The position numbers and the translations under genes are program-made. Positions 45,380 to 53,545 of a stretch of DNA of 64,000 nt are shown piece by piece. Under the pieces are notes generated by a model. The model was not told the DNA's origin and did not search any database. It was given only the letters and a program-made list of their open reading frames with translations. The first letter of the stretch is position 1. Each line of letters opens with the position of its first letter. Origin of the DNA: Flavobacteriales bacterium 34_180_T64 (GTDB lineage: Bacteria > Bacteroidota > Bacteroidia > Flavobacteriales > Flavobacteriaceae); assembly GCA_002162765.1 (NCBI GenBank), contig MAAR01000006.1, forward strand, positions 1-64,000, in the 5' to 3' direction.

Positions 45380-45475
45380 TGTCATTACGAGGAACAACGT
45401 GACATGGTAATCTTTATAAAAGATATTCTTAACAAACAGATTGCCACATCACATCATATGTAATTCGCAATGGCG
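45380..45475. repeat. Imperfect long palindromic intergenic repeat
   Basis: The left arm (from 'TCATTACGAGGAACAACGTG' to GGTAATCT) and the right arm (from AGATTGCCACATCAC to TTCGCAATGGCG) are imperfect inverted copies separated by ~30 bp. This form is a known chromosomal intergenic repeat in Flavobacteria. A single right-arm-like copy, 'GATTGCCACAGTCG...TTCGCAATGACA', occurs at about 39516-39548. Confidence 0.65.
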
Positions 45476-45497
45476 ATATATTTTATATTTTTATAAG

Positions 45498-46175
45498 ATG
45501 AAAAAACATTTAGTCGTATTAACAGGCGCTGGAATGAGTGCCGAAAGTGGCATTAAAACCTTTAGAGATGCCGATGGTTTATGGGAAGGTCATGATGTGA
45601 TGCAAGTTGCAACACCTGAAGGGTTTTCTGAGAATCCAGAACTTGTATTAGACTTTTACAATCAGAGACGTAAACAATTATTTGAAGTTGTACCAAATAC
45701 TGCACATTTGGCATTGGCAGAATTAGAAAAACAATTTGATGTCAGTATTGTGACTCAAAATGTAGACGATTTACATGAGCGCGCAGGTAGTACTAATATA
45801 CTTCATCTACATGGTGAATTACTTAAAGCTAGAAGCACTTACAATGCATCTGACATTTTAGAATGGAGGACAGATTTAGTATTAGGCGATCATTGCGAAC
45901 AAGGCTATCAACTAAGACCTCATATTGTTTGGTTTGGAGAAGAAGTCCCTATGATTCCAAGGGCGATTTCTATTTGTAAACGTGCGGATATTTTACTGAT
46001 TATTGGCACATCAATGCAGGTCTATCCTGCAGCGAGTTTAATGGATTATGTTCCTTCTGAAACTAAACTATTTTATATCGATCCAAAACCTGCAATTGAA
46101 AGCCATCAGAATTTAATCGTTATTTCAAAAACGGCTACAGAAGGAATTCTTACATTCAAAGAAATGGTATTATAA
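45498..46175 (+). CDS. cobB: Sirtuin-type NAD-dependent protein deacylase lacking the zinc cysteines
   Basis: Cytoplasmic enzyme of 225 residues that removes acyl groups from lysines using NAD. It has 'LTGAGMSAESGIKTFRDADGLW' (8-29), 'TQNVDDLHERAG' (86-97), catalytic H105 in 'LHLHGELLK', and 'PHIVWFGEEVP'. Y54 and R57 in 'FYNQRRKQL' match the YxxR acyl-pocket of SIRT5/E. coli CobB and predict desuccinylase activity. The tetracysteine zinc site is missing: only C133 remains between residues 105 and 141. I start at the ATG at 45498; an upstream in-frame start would run through the palindromic repeat. Confidence 0.93.
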   Translation: MKKHLVVLTGAGMSAESGIKTFRDADGLWEGHDVMQVATPEGFSENPELVLDFYNQRRKQLFEVVPNTAHLALAELEKQFDVSIVTQNVDDLHERAGSTNILHLHGELLKARSTYNASDILEWRTDLVLGDHCEQGYQLRPHIVWFGEEVPMIPRAISICKRADILLIIGTSMQVYPAASLMDYVPSETKLFYIDPKPAIESHQNLIVISKTATEGILTFKEMVL

Positions 46176-46210
46176 ATGATACTATTAACCAGATAATATA
46201 TGTTGCGATT

Positions 46211-46411
46211 TTAATCATTTGTACTTAATTTAAAGAATTCATTGACAGGTTTAGCGAATATTTCGGATAACTTCAAAGCTAAAACGGTTGAAGGCGTATA
46301 TCTATTCGCCTCAATAGAATTAATGGTTTGTCTAGACACCCCAATTTTTTGTGCCAACTCATCTTGAGTTAAACTTAAAATGGCACGTTCTACTTTTATG
46401 GTGTTTTCCAT
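46211..46411 (-). CDS. XRE-family HTH regulator (small)
   Basis: DNA-binding protein of 66 residues consisting of a single HTH_3 domain: 'RAILSLTQDELAQKIGVSRQTINSIEANRYTPSTVLALKLSEIFAKPVNEFF'. It overlaps the stop of the membrane-protein gene by one base (TAATG), so they are coupled. Such pairs of small membrane protein and XRE regulator are frequent in Gram-positives and Bacteroidetes. Its operator may be the inverted repeat at 46894. Confidence 0.92.
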   Translation of the reverse strand: MENTIKVERAILSLTQDELAQKIGVSRQTINSIEANRYTPSTVLALKLSEIFAKPVNEFFKLSTND

Positions 46412-46860
46412 TATCTATAGCGTTTTAAATTATGGTAAAACATCAATTGAATCATAAGCATAAAAAGTAGTACTTGGAAGTCTCCTAGATCTTTAAATTC
46501 TTCGCCACCGGAATGTACTACATTAGAAACGCCAAATTCAACATAAGGCATTACTAAAGCATATATAACGCCAACAACAAATGCAATAGCATACGATTGT
46601 GCTCTAAGTGCCATAGTCATTTCGTCTTCGTGTTTGTCTCTAGATATCGACATAATTAGCATTCCCACTAATAGTGATTTTTGTAATAAATGTTTTAACC
46701 ATTCTGTTTCCCCTTCCATAACAAATGCCCTTACAAACATCATTGCTATAGATAGAGCGGCAACTGCAATACCAACGGTCATAAATTTATGTGGCAACCT
46801 AAATTTGATAATCTTATCAAAACGCTTTCGTTCACAATCTATTATTTTTTTTGTATCCAT
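46411..46860 (-). CDS. Small four-helix membrane protein coupled to the XRE regulator
   Basis: Protein of 149 residues with about four membrane helices ('FMTVGIAVAALSIAMMFVRAFVM', 'LLQKSLLVGMLIMSISRD', 'AIAFVVGVIYALVMPYVEFG', 'FQVLLFMLMIQLMFYHNL') and a conserved-looking cytoplasmic loop 'SRDKHEDEMTMALRAQSY'. Function unknown. It is first in the operon with the XRE regulator and may modulate it or be controlled by it. Confidence 0.8.
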   Translation of the reverse strand: MDTKKIIDCERKRFDKIIKFRLPHKFMTVGIAVAALSIAMMFVRAFVMEGETEWLKHLLQKSLLVGMLIMSISRDKHEDEMTMALRAQSYAIAFVVGVIYALVMPYVEFGVSNVVHSGGEEFKDLGDFQVLLFMLMIQLMFYHNLKRYR

Positions 46861-46874
46861 AATTCTAAATTTGA

Positions 46875-46924
46875 CAAATATATTTTCTATTAAGGAAAAT
46901 TAGTTTTCCATTATGACAAATATA
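46875..46924 (-). promoter_or_regulatory. Promoter region of the XRE operon
   Basis: CAAATATA occurs at 46875-46882 and 46917-46924, each a TATATTTG (-7) element on the minus strand; the nearer one is 15 bp from the ATG. Between them lies the inverted repeat GGAAAA-TTAG-TTTTCC (46894-46909), a plausible XRE operator. Confidence 0.5.
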
Positions 46925-46953
46925 CTTTACATTTTAGAATTTTGCAAATTTTT

Positions 46954-48186
46954 TTAGGATTTGTTTTTTTCTTCAATCCACTTACTCATATACTTCGTAC
47001 TTTGAAGTGCATGATGTAAAAGCATTTGACCTGTAAAATTCTGAATGCGATGCGCCTCTAAATTAGCTAACAAAGCTTCGATATTTAACATCAAATCTGA
47101 AACATATAATTGCTTATCAAAACGCGCATTAATAACATTAAAACCATTTTTCTGCATACCATTCCAAAATATTTTATTGGTATATAATTCAACAGCTTTA
47201 TTTGCAAATGTCTCCGGATCATCTTCAATAAATCCATTGGGCTCAAAATCACCATACATGCCTTCAGCTGCAATTGACGTCATTACACATGGCGTTCCAT
47301 TAAGCATAGCATCAATCAATTTTCCTTTTAAACCTGCTCCATAACGCAAAGCCACTAGACAGACTTTTGCATTCTGCATTACGATTTCAACATCATTTGC
47401 AAATCCTTTTATGTGAAACTTCGTTTTAGGACTATTCAATTGATTCACTTTTTGTGAAGCATAGGCACCATAAATATGCATTTCGGCATTTGGTAGTTTT
47501 TTACGAATCAGTGGCCAAATATGCTCTTTTAAAAATAAAACAGCATCATAATTAGGAGCATGTAGAAAATTTCCAATCGTAACAAAGTGCATTCTGTCCT
47601 TGTACTTAGGCAATTCTTTCTTGGTTTCTGATACTATTCCCTTGGTCATAAAAGGCAAATAATACAATAATTGTTCGCTCACATTAAACTGATGAATTAA
47701 AATATTCTGCTCAACTTCGGAAATAATCAAACTTAAATCACATCTGTATATACTGGCTATCTCACGTTTAGATGTATCGTTAAATAAATACGATTTGTCA
47801 AATAATTTTTGATCTTTTAAAGCTTGGGCTCTCCCTTTTCTTAAGCAGTGTAAATCTTCGGTATCTAAAATTCGTAATGCTTTAGGACATTGCTCAGCCA
47901 CGCGCCAGCCAAACTGTTCCTCCATCATAAAACGATCAAACAAAACTATATCTGGTTGTAGCCCTTTTACAAACTCATCAAAGCTTGAATTATTTAATTC
48001 AATAGTAACAGTCTCGACAGCGATCGAACTCAAATCAAAGGCATTGTCACTTTTTGCACAAGGACTAGCAAAGGTTATGTGGAATTTTTTGGATTTAAAT
48101 AGGTGTATTAATTGTAACATACGGCTTCCTGCTGCAGAACTTTTTGGCTCTGGCCAAACAAAACCGATAATTAATACGCGCGTCAT
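46954..48186 (-). CDS. Glycosyltransferase, GT4-like (group 1)
   Basis: Cytoplasmic GT-B enzyme of 410 residues. The N-terminal Rossmann lobe begins 'VLIIGFVWPEPKSSAAGSRMLQLIHLF'. The C-terminal lobe has 'FVTIGNFLHAPNYDAVLFLKEHIWPLIRKKLPNAEMHIYG', 'FHIKGFANDVEIVMQNAKVCLVALRYGAGLKGKLIDAMLNGTPCVMTSIAAEGM', with the usual GxGLKGK...EAM-like donor site (here DAM). Acceptor unknown. It lies 3 bp behind the haem-binding gene, without other polysaccharide genes nearby. Confidence 0.9.
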   Translation of the reverse strand: MTRVLIIGFVWPEPKSSAAGSRMLQLIHLFKSKKFHITFASPCAKSDNAFDLSSIAVETVTIELNNSSFDEFVKGLQPDIVLFDRFMMEEQFGWRVAEQCPKALRILDTEDLHCLRKGRAQALKDQKLFDKSYLFNDTSKREIASIYRCDLSLIISEVEQNILIHQFNVSEQLLYYLPFMTKGIVSETKKELPKYKDRMHFVTIGNFLHAPNYDAVLFLKEHIWPLIRKKLPNAEMHIYGAYASQKVNQLNSPKTKFHIKGFANDVEIVMQNAKVCLVALRYGAGLKGKLIDAMLNGTPCVMTSIAAEGMYGDFEPNGFIEDDPETFANKAVELYTNKIFWNGMQKNGFNVINARFDKQLYVSDLMLNIEALLANLEAHRIQNFTGQMLLHHALQSTKYMSKWIEEKNKS

Positions 48187-48189
48187 AAG

Positions 48190-48663
48190 TTATTCGTAGG
48201 TTAAAATTGAACCGTAATTAGATCGAACTCCTTTTGCCCAATCAATAATTAATTTAATTTGAGCATCAGTAAGTTTAGCTTCCGAATGGGTCCAAGTATA
48301 GGATGGCAAAGGCATTTCTTTAGCTTCGACCATTTCAATTAATTCGTCGAATTTATGATCCTTCTTTTTAACGGTAGCCCCTTCCCATTTAGAAACATTA
48401 AAATGTTTAGAACCATGTTTTATATGATCTGCCATCCAGTAATTTATGGGCGTAATAGTATTATACCAAGGATAACGTGTAACATTACTATGACAATCAA
48501 AACAACTTTCCTTTAAAATCAATTTCACATTTTCTGGAGGATTTGTTTCCGTTAAAAAAGCTTCAATAGACGCTAGATCTCCTTGATTCTTTTCGGGTCC
48601 GAAAAATTGTGCAACAATAAATACTACGAGTAAAACTAAGCCTATCTTTTTTATGAATTTCAT
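48190..48663 (-). CDS. Haem-binding domain protein (cytochrome-like, CxxCH)
   Basis: Protein of 157 residues with one N-terminal membrane helix ('IGLVLLVVFIVAQFFGP') and a periplasmic domain. 'ILKESCFDCHSNVTRYPWYNTITPINYWMADHIKHGSKHFNVSKW' holds a CxxCH haem-attachment motif and matches the Haem_bd family (pfam14376, from memory). It probably carries electrons. Divergent from the next gene with only 38 bp between starts. Confidence 0.88.
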   Translation of the reverse strand: MKFIKKIGLVLLVVFIVAQFFGPEKNQGDLASIEAFLTETNPPENVKLILKESCFDCHSNVTRYPWYNTITPINYWMADHIKHGSKHFNVSKWEGATVKKKDHKFDELIEMVEAKEMPLPSYTWTHSEAKLTDAQIKLIIDWAKGVRSNYGSILTYE

Positions 48664-48701
48664 TTTGATTAATTTTAGAACTTAAAAATAATAAAATCCT
48701 T

Positions 48702-49268
48702 TTGACTACAGACCAACTCTATCAAGAATTAAATTATGTAAATCATTCACGAGCAAAACGATTATATTATGCGAATATAGTCATTGACAATCCCGGTTTA
48801 ATTCCTAAACTTTTAAACATCCTATTCATGGTAGATGATAAAGTGTCGTGTAGAGCTGCTTGGGTTTTTGAATTTATGTGTGGTGAACATCTTGAAGCCT
48901 CCATTCCTTATTTAGATACATTTACAGAACACATGCATAAGGTTCATTTTGATTCTGCAGTACGACCTGTGGCTAAGATTTGTGAGTATTTAATTAAAGC
49001 CTACTATTCAAAAACGAAAAACCGAATACAAAGTGAATTGCTTCCTAAACATCGGGAACGTATTATTGAATCGTGTTTTGATTATATGATAAATGATGAA
49101 AAAATAGCACCAAAGGCCTATGCCATGAACACCTTATTTCTACTGGGAAAAGATTATGATTGGATTCATCCAGAATTGGTTTTAATTTTAGAGCGAGATT
49201 ATCAAATGCAAAGTTCAGGCTTTAAAGCAAGAGCCCGTCACATTTTGAAAAAGATTAAAACTTCATAA
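48702..49268 (+). CDS. HEAT-like helical protein (often mislabelled adenylosuccinate lyase)
   Basis: Helical cytoplasmic protein of 188 residues: 'LLNILFMVDDKVSCRAAWVFEFMCGEHLEASIPYLDTF' and 'IMINDEKIAPKAYAMNTLFLLGK'-like repeats resemble HEAT/armadillo units. It starts with TTG at 48702; no ATG is available before residue 42, which would truncate the domain. Small proteins of this kind next to purB in Flavobacteria are sometimes annotated as adenylosuccinate lyase, but it has none of the lyase motifs. Its 3' end overlaps the DUF1028 gene by 14 bp, tail to tail. Confidence 0.8.
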   Translation: MTTDQLYQELNYVNHSRAKRLYYANIVIDNPGLIPKLLNILFMVDDKVSCRAAWVFEFMCGEHLEASIPYLDTFTEHMHKVHFDSAVRPVAKICEYLIKAYYSKTKNRIQSELLPKHRERIIESCFDYMINDEKIAPKAYAMNTLFLLGKDYDWIHPELVLILERDYQMQSSGFKARARHILKKIKTS

Positions 49269-50235
49269 CGGCCTCTAATTCGCTTTCTGATATTTTCAAG
49301 AGTTTGCTAGTTACGAGTCTTGGAATCAATGCTCTCCAATTCTCATTCTTTGTAAAGATAGCACTCAAAATAGGTTTGGCTTTGTCAAACTCTTTATTAT
49401 TCAACAAATTTATAGCGTACCAATATTGCATTTCTAAATTCTCCGGGAATAAGTTTTGAGCCCTTAAATACAAGTGTTCAGCGTTCTTAGAATCGCCTGC
49501 CTCCATAGCTAAATCTCCTTGATTCATAAAATCATAAGCCTTATGAATTTTCATTAATCGCTCTAGCTCTTCGAGTGGATGTGCATGATCTTCCACTCTT
49601 AAATCCATTAAAGTATCTTCCCAAGAATTGCCAGTGCCTACTCCTTTTACTATTAAAATAGCAGCTGACTGGCGTCCACGAATGTCTCCTTTTTCGTTTT
49701 CAGCAGCTTTCATTGCAGCAAGCATACGTTCGCTTAAAGTTCCATTGGTTATTTCAAAAGCCCTTGCCATGGCGTCCCAAACCGTATTTTTAAGCATCAT
49801 ATTTGCTTGTACAGAAAAATTATTTCCTTGCCTATGACCAGCTTCAGCAATACAAGAACTCCCTGTATGCGTGGCCATTTCACCTTTGGAATTTAAAAAT
49901 GCGACTTGTCTATACATTTCTCCAGAATCATTTGCCAACAATACTGTTAAGGCTTGTTTCGGTGTCAATCCTTGCTCCATTAAGATCAATCCTTTTGGAC
50001 CATAGCTTGGGTTTACCAATGATTGTGTTGCTACTACTCCTACTACAGCTTTTCCATAGGTAACAATACTGCCTACACTAAACCAATGTGACTGCACGGC
50101 AACACCCATATTGCCTGTAACCGAATCTCGAGCTACAATAGAATAAGTATGTGTAAACGGTTCTGATTTTTTATAGGATTGCGACATAATGATTTGTGAA
50201 AATAACAATGCTATTACAAGGTAAAGACGCTTCAT
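49255..50235 (-). CDS. DUF1028 protein with TPR/peptidoglycan-binding-like C-terminus
   Basis: Protein of 326 residues with signal peptide 'YLVIALLFSQIIMSQ'. The DUF1028 domain (~25-225) belongs to the Ntn-hydrolase superfamily: 'HTYSIVARDSVTGNMGVAVQSHWFSVGSIV', 'VVATQSLVNPSYGPKGL' and 'DIRGRQSAAILIVKG'. The C-terminal ~95 residues look like TPRs ('LAMEAGDSKNAEHLYLRAQNLFPENLEMQYWYAINLLNNKEFDKAKPI'). Substrate unknown; probably a periplasmic amidohydrolase. Divergent from purB. Confidence 0.9.
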   Translation of the reverse strand: MKRLYLVIALLFSQIIMSQSYKKSEPFTHTYSIVARDSVTGNMGVAVQSHWFSVGSIVTYGKAVVGVVATQSLVNPSYGPKGLILMEQGLTPKQALTVLLANDSGEMYRQVAFLNSKGEMATHTGSSCIAEAGHRQGNNFSVQANMMLKNTVWDAMARAFEITNGTLSERMLAAMKAAENEKGDIRGRQSAAILIVKGVGTGNSWEDTLMDLRVEDHAHPLEELERLMKIHKAYDFMNQGDLAMEAGDSKNAEHLYLRAQNLFPENLEMQYWYAINLLNNKEFDKAKPILSAIFTKNENWRALIPRLVTSKLLKISESELEAVMKF

Positions 50236-50273
50236 TTCAAAAATAGTTAAGCTCTAAGATAACTAATTTTAAG

Positions 50274-50305
50274 TTGAGATTTAAACTCCGAAATAACTAT
50301 CTTTG
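50274..50305 (+). promoter_or_regulatory. purB promoter
   Basis: TTG (50274-50276), a 21-bp spacer and TATCTTTG (50298-50305) match the Bacteroidetes consensus, 24 bp before the purB ATG. Confidence 0.6.
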
Positions 50306-50329
50306 CATCTTTAAAAAACAAAGCAACAC

Positions 50330-51673
50330 ATGTCAATTTCATCACTTAATGCCATCTCACCTATTGATGGTCGCTACAGATCTAAAGTCGAAAATTTAGC
50401 ACCCTATTTTTCAGAAGAAGCTCTAATTAAATATCGTGTTTTAGTAGAGATTGAATATTTCATTGCCTTATGTGAAATTCCATTACCTCAACTTTCTGAT
50501 TTTGATTCATCACTATTTGAAGAATTAAGAGCAATTTATAAAGACTTTTCGACTGAAGATGCTTTAAAAATTAAGGACATTGAGAGCGTCACCAATCATG
50601 ATGTAAAAGCCGTTGAATATTTTATAAAAGAACAATTTGACAGGCTAAACCTCAATAAATACAAAGAGTTTACACACTTCGGACTGACGTCTCAAGACAT
50701 TAATAACACTGCGGTTCCGTTGAGTATTAAGGATGCGATGAATGACATATATGTTCCAGAATATTTTGTGATTCTTGAGCGTTTAAAAACCTTATCTAAA
50801 GACTGGGCGAATATTCCGATGCTTGCTAGAACTCACGGGCAGCCTGCATCTCCTACACGTTTAGGTAAAGAGATTGAAGTGTTTGTTGTACGACTTGAGG
50901 AACAGTTTAATTTATTAAATGATATTCCTAGTGCTTCGAAATTTGGCGGAGCTACCGGAAATTTCAATGCTCATAAAGTGGCGTATCCAAATATTGATTG
51001 GAAAGCATTTGGAAGCCAATTTGTTCAAGAAAAATTAGGATTACAGCATTCGTTTCCGACGACGCAGATTGAGCATTATGATCATTTGGCTGCTTTGTTT
51101 GATTGCTTGAAACGCATAAATACAATTATTATTGATTTAGATCGTGATATTTGGACCTATGTATCTATGGATTATTTTAAGCAAAAAATTAAAGCTGGAG
51201 AAGTTGGATCTAGCGCAATGCCTCATAAAGTAAATCCTATCGATTTCGAAAATAGCGAAGGGAATTTAGGAATCGCAAATGCCATTTTTGAACATTTATC
51301 AGCCAAGCTCCCTATTTCGCGTTTACAGCGTGATTTGACAGACAGTACTGTGCTAAGAAATGTGGGTGTGCCTTTTGGACATACACTAATAGGATTTAAA
51401 TCTACATTAAAAGGCTTGAATAAATTACTGTTGAATGCACCTAAATTTGCTCAAGATTTAGAAAACAACTGGGCCGTTGTAGCGGAAGCAATACAAACTA
51501 TATTGCGTCGAGAAGCATATCCAAATCCATATGAAGCGCTTAAAGGTTTAACGAGAACGAACGAAAAGATAAATCAAAACTCGATTTCAAATTTTATTGA
51601 TACCTTAGAAGTTACGAATGAAATAAAAACTGAACTTAAAGCTATTACACCTAGCAATTATACGGGTATTTAG
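50330..51673 (+). CDS. purB: Adenylosuccinate lyase
   Basis: Enzyme of 447 residues acting twice in purine synthesis (SAICAR to AICAR; adenylosuccinate to AMP). It has 'ISPIDGRYRSKVENLAPYFSEEALIKYRVLVEIEY' at the N-terminus, 'THFGLTSQDINNTAVPL', 'ARTHGQPASPTRLGKE' with the catalytic His, and the superfamily signature 'GSSAMPHKVNPIDFENSEGNL' (Ser and Lys). Length and motifs are of the E. coli PurB type. Confidence 0.97.
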   Translation: MSISSLNAISPIDGRYRSKVENLAPYFSEEALIKYRVLVEIEYFIALCEIPLPQLSDFDSSLFEELRAIYKDFSTEDALKIKDIESVTNHDVKAVEYFIKEQFDRLNLNKYKEFTHFGLTSQDINNTAVPLSIKDAMNDIYVPEYFVILERLKTLSKDWANIPMLARTHGQPASPTRLGKEIEVFVVRLEEQFNLLNDIPSASKFGGATGNFNAHKVAYPNIDWKAFGSQFVQEKLGLQHSFPTTQIEHYDHLAALFDCLKRINTIIIDLDRDIWTYVSMDYFKQKIKAGEVGSSAMPHKVNPIDFENSEGNLGIANAIFEHLSAKLPISRLQRDLTDSTVLRNVGVPFGHTLIGFKSTLKGLNKLLLNAPKFAQDLENNWAVVAEAIQTILRREAYPNPYEALKGLTRTNEKINQNSISNFIDTLEVTNEIKTELKAITPSNYTGI

Positions 51674-51690
51674 ATTAAATTATCAGCTTT

Positions 51691-51879
51691 ATGTCTAAAG
51701 ATACATTAGCACTTACTTACACAGGAATTATTGCGTTGTGCTTTTTACTCGCTGGAATTTTTGATGTGCTAGATTATTTTATTGTTCAAGCCCTTTTGTT
51801 TATTGGTTTTATACTATTTCTATTTTTTCTAATTCTTCAAATTATAAGGGATATAGAACAAAAAAATCACTTGGATTAA
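51691..51879 (+). CDS. Small two-helix membrane protein
   Basis: Protein of 62 residues with two predicted membrane helices ('LALTYTGIIALCFLLAGIFDVL' and 'FIVQALLFIGFILFLFFLILQII'). It lies 17 bp after purB and is probably cotranscribed. A hairpin with an 11-bp stem (51863-51873 / 51885-51895) overlaps its last codons. Function unknown. Confidence 0.75.
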   Translation: MSKDTLALTYTGIIALCFLLAGIFDVLDYFIVQALLFIGFILFLFFLILQIIRDIEQKNHLD

Positions 51880-51896
51880 ATTCACAAGTGATTTTC
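51863..51896. terminator. Bidirectional terminator after the small membrane protein
   Basis: Perfect 11-bp stem AAAATCACTTG/CAAGTGATTTT with an 11-nt loop, A-rich on the left and T-rich on the right, between convergent genes. The stem includes the last codons of the gene ending at 51879. Confidence 0.7.
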
Positions 51897-51920
51897 AATT
51901 AACATTTAAATACGTATCAG

Positions 51921-52466
51921 TTATTTAAAAAAATCTGAGAATTGACTAATTTGAGAATCCAACATTTCTCCATCCTGCAAGACGGTAGATAAGGTCATTA
52001 TTTTATTAGCACTCATGTTATCGCCTAGAATTCGAACTAAAGCAAATCCTTTTTCATTTGCGCTTCCAAATAGAATTAGTTCATCAATATTATCTTCTTC
52101 TCCGATAAACTTAATAATGAATTTCCCATCTGTAGTATTTCCACCTCGCATTAATTCGTCATACTTAGGATTTTTAAGAATGGTTTTAACTTTTGCCAAT
52201 TCTAAATCATACTGATCTTTATTAGTCTCGTCAAGTACAAAGGCTAGCATGTTTAATTTATCGACAGATTCATAGGCTTCCTTTTGTTCTTCAGTAAGAT
52301 TTGTTTTTTCAATATTCAGAAAACTTGTTGGAATATCTAACTGAGTAAAACCAGGTTTTAACTCATTATCGACATAGTACGTTTGCAACGTTGGACCTTG
52401 GTTGCAACTTTGTAAAGCTACAACCAAAACCAACATCATGATTAATTTTATGATTGATGTATGCAT
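51921..52466 (-). CDS. DUF4252 lipoprotein
   Basis: Protein of 181 residues with a lipoprotein signal ('IKLIMMLVLVVALQSCNQG'). The rest is a DUF4252 domain with 'SFLNIEKTNLTEEQKEAYESVDKLNMLAFVLDE' and 'YDELMRGGNTTDGKFIIKFIGEEDNIDELILFGSANEKGFALVRILGDNMSANKIMTLS'. The function of the family is unknown. It is the fourth gene of the ECF sigma operon, 8 bp behind its paralogue. Confidence 0.88.
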   Translation of the reverse strand: MHTSIIKLIMMLVLVVALQSCNQGPTLQTYYVDNELKPGFTQLDIPTSFLNIEKTNLTEEQKEAYESVDKLNMLAFVLDETNKDQYDLELAKVKTILKNPKYDELMRGGNTTDGKFIIKFIGEEDNIDELILFGSANEKGFALVRILGDNMSANKIMTLSTVLQDGEMLDSQISQFSDFFK

Positions 52467-52474
52467 AATAATTA

Positions 52475-53047
52475 TTAGTTTTTATCTTTTCCTGCCTTCT
52501 TTAAATGATCTCCTCCAGGCATATTCATTTGATTCGTAAGCTTAGAGATTTGTCTTAGGTCAATATCTCCTGTAAGTGACAATAATACAGTTTCAATTTC
52601 TCTTTTCTTTCCATTTATAGTAATGTCCTGTCCCTTAGTCAATTCTTTAATACCACTAACAAACATCAATAGTTCTTTAACATGGTTATCATCCTTTCCT
52701 TCTTTGACATAAAACTTAACGGTTTGCGCTCCATCTTTAATTCGCATTAGTTCTTCCAATTTCGAGCTTTTCAAATAATTAGACACTGTAGCCTTCATAT
52801 CTGCAGACACCTTAGCATCACCTGTTGTAAAGACTTTAAGACCTGTTATATTCTTTGCCATGTTCACAAACTCCTTTGCATCAGGATCATCTATGTCGAT
52901 ACCCATTGTAGCGAGCATATTAAACATTTTTTGATTTACGATGACCGAAGTTACATCATCAAGGTCTTCGTATTTATCAAATATACTCTGACTATAAGAC
53001 AACATTGGAGTGATAACAATTGCTAATATTAATATTAATTTTTTCAT
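52475..53047 (-). CDS. DUF4252 secreted protein
   Basis: Protein of 190 residues with signal peptide 'KKLILILAIVITPMLSYSQ'. The DUF4252 domain has 'SVIVNQKMFNMLATMGID', 'GLKVFTTGDAKVSADMKATVSNYL', 'LEELMRIKDGAQTVKFYVKEG' and 'VLLSLTGDIDLRQISKLTNQM'. It is a diverged paralogue of the next gene. Third gene of the ECF operon; DUF4252 genes often sit behind such sigma factors in Bacteroidetes. Confidence 0.9.
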   Translation of the reverse strand: MKKLILILAIVITPMLSYSQSIFDKYEDLDDVTSVIVNQKMFNMLATMGIDIDDPDAKEFVNMAKNITGLKVFTTGDAKVSADMKATVSNYLKSSKLEELMRIKDGAQTVKFYVKEGKDDNHVKELLMFVSGIKELTKGQDITINGKKREIETVLLSLTGDIDLRQISKLTNQMNMPGGDHLKKAGKDKN

Positions 53048-53065
53048 GATTTCTTGTTTTTACTT

Positions 53066-53545
53066 TTACTTGTTTTTAAAAATTTTATTTGTTGTTTTTC
53101 CGAATTCACCAACGTAAGCCATGCTTTCAGTCCCTTTATTTAAATTCGAAGACACTAAATTGAAAGCTCCCATTTGCTGAGTTCCTTGGTTAAACTTTGA
53201 AGACACTAAATTTAAAGCCTCCATGGTTTGATTATAAGCCAATAATTGTTCTTGTGTCGGCTCAACTGGCTTATTAATTTGAGTAAACACTGAAAACATT
53301 AGAACTGCTACTGCTGCGACAGAAATCCACTGATATATATAGTTACGTCTAGGTTTTAATGGAACGTCCTTAGTATATAGTTCTTGTTTTGTATTGTTAA
53401 AATATTGAAACATGACTCTGTAAGATTCTAAATGCGGAGCTACTTCTTCTTGTGCAAAATAAGCTTTAAGCTTTTGCTCCTCTTTTAGCGATGTCTCGCA
53501 ATTGTCATACTTTTCTAGTAATTTTTCTATGCTATTTAATACCAT
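53066..53545 (-). CDS. Antisigma-like single-helix membrane protein
   Basis: Protein of 159 residues: a cytoplasmic N-terminal part ('IEKLLEKYDNCETSLKEEQKLKAYFAQEEV', ~5-35), one membrane helix ('WISVAAVAVLMFSVFTQI', ~72-89) and a periplasmic tail holding a direct repeat of ~18 residues ('NLVSSKFNQGTQQMGAF' / 'NLVSSNLNKGTESMAYV'). The placement, its 14-bp overlap with the sigma gene, and the topology suggest an antisigma factor. No classical antisigma motif is seen, so this role is inferred. Confidence 0.75.
   Translation of the reverse strand: MVLNSIEKLLEKYDNCETSLKEEQKLKAYFAQEEVAPHLESYRVMFQYFNNTKQELYTKDVPLKPRRNYIYQWISVAAVAVLMFSVFTQINKPVEPTQEQLLAYNQTMEALNLVSSKFNQGTQQMGAFNLVSSNLNKGTESMAYVGEFGKTTNKIFKNK

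Noticed and set aside
45441-45497. N-terminal extension of the sirtuin
   Set aside because: The extra codons derive from the palindromic intergenic repeat and lack homology; the ATG at 45498 begins right at the conserved fold.
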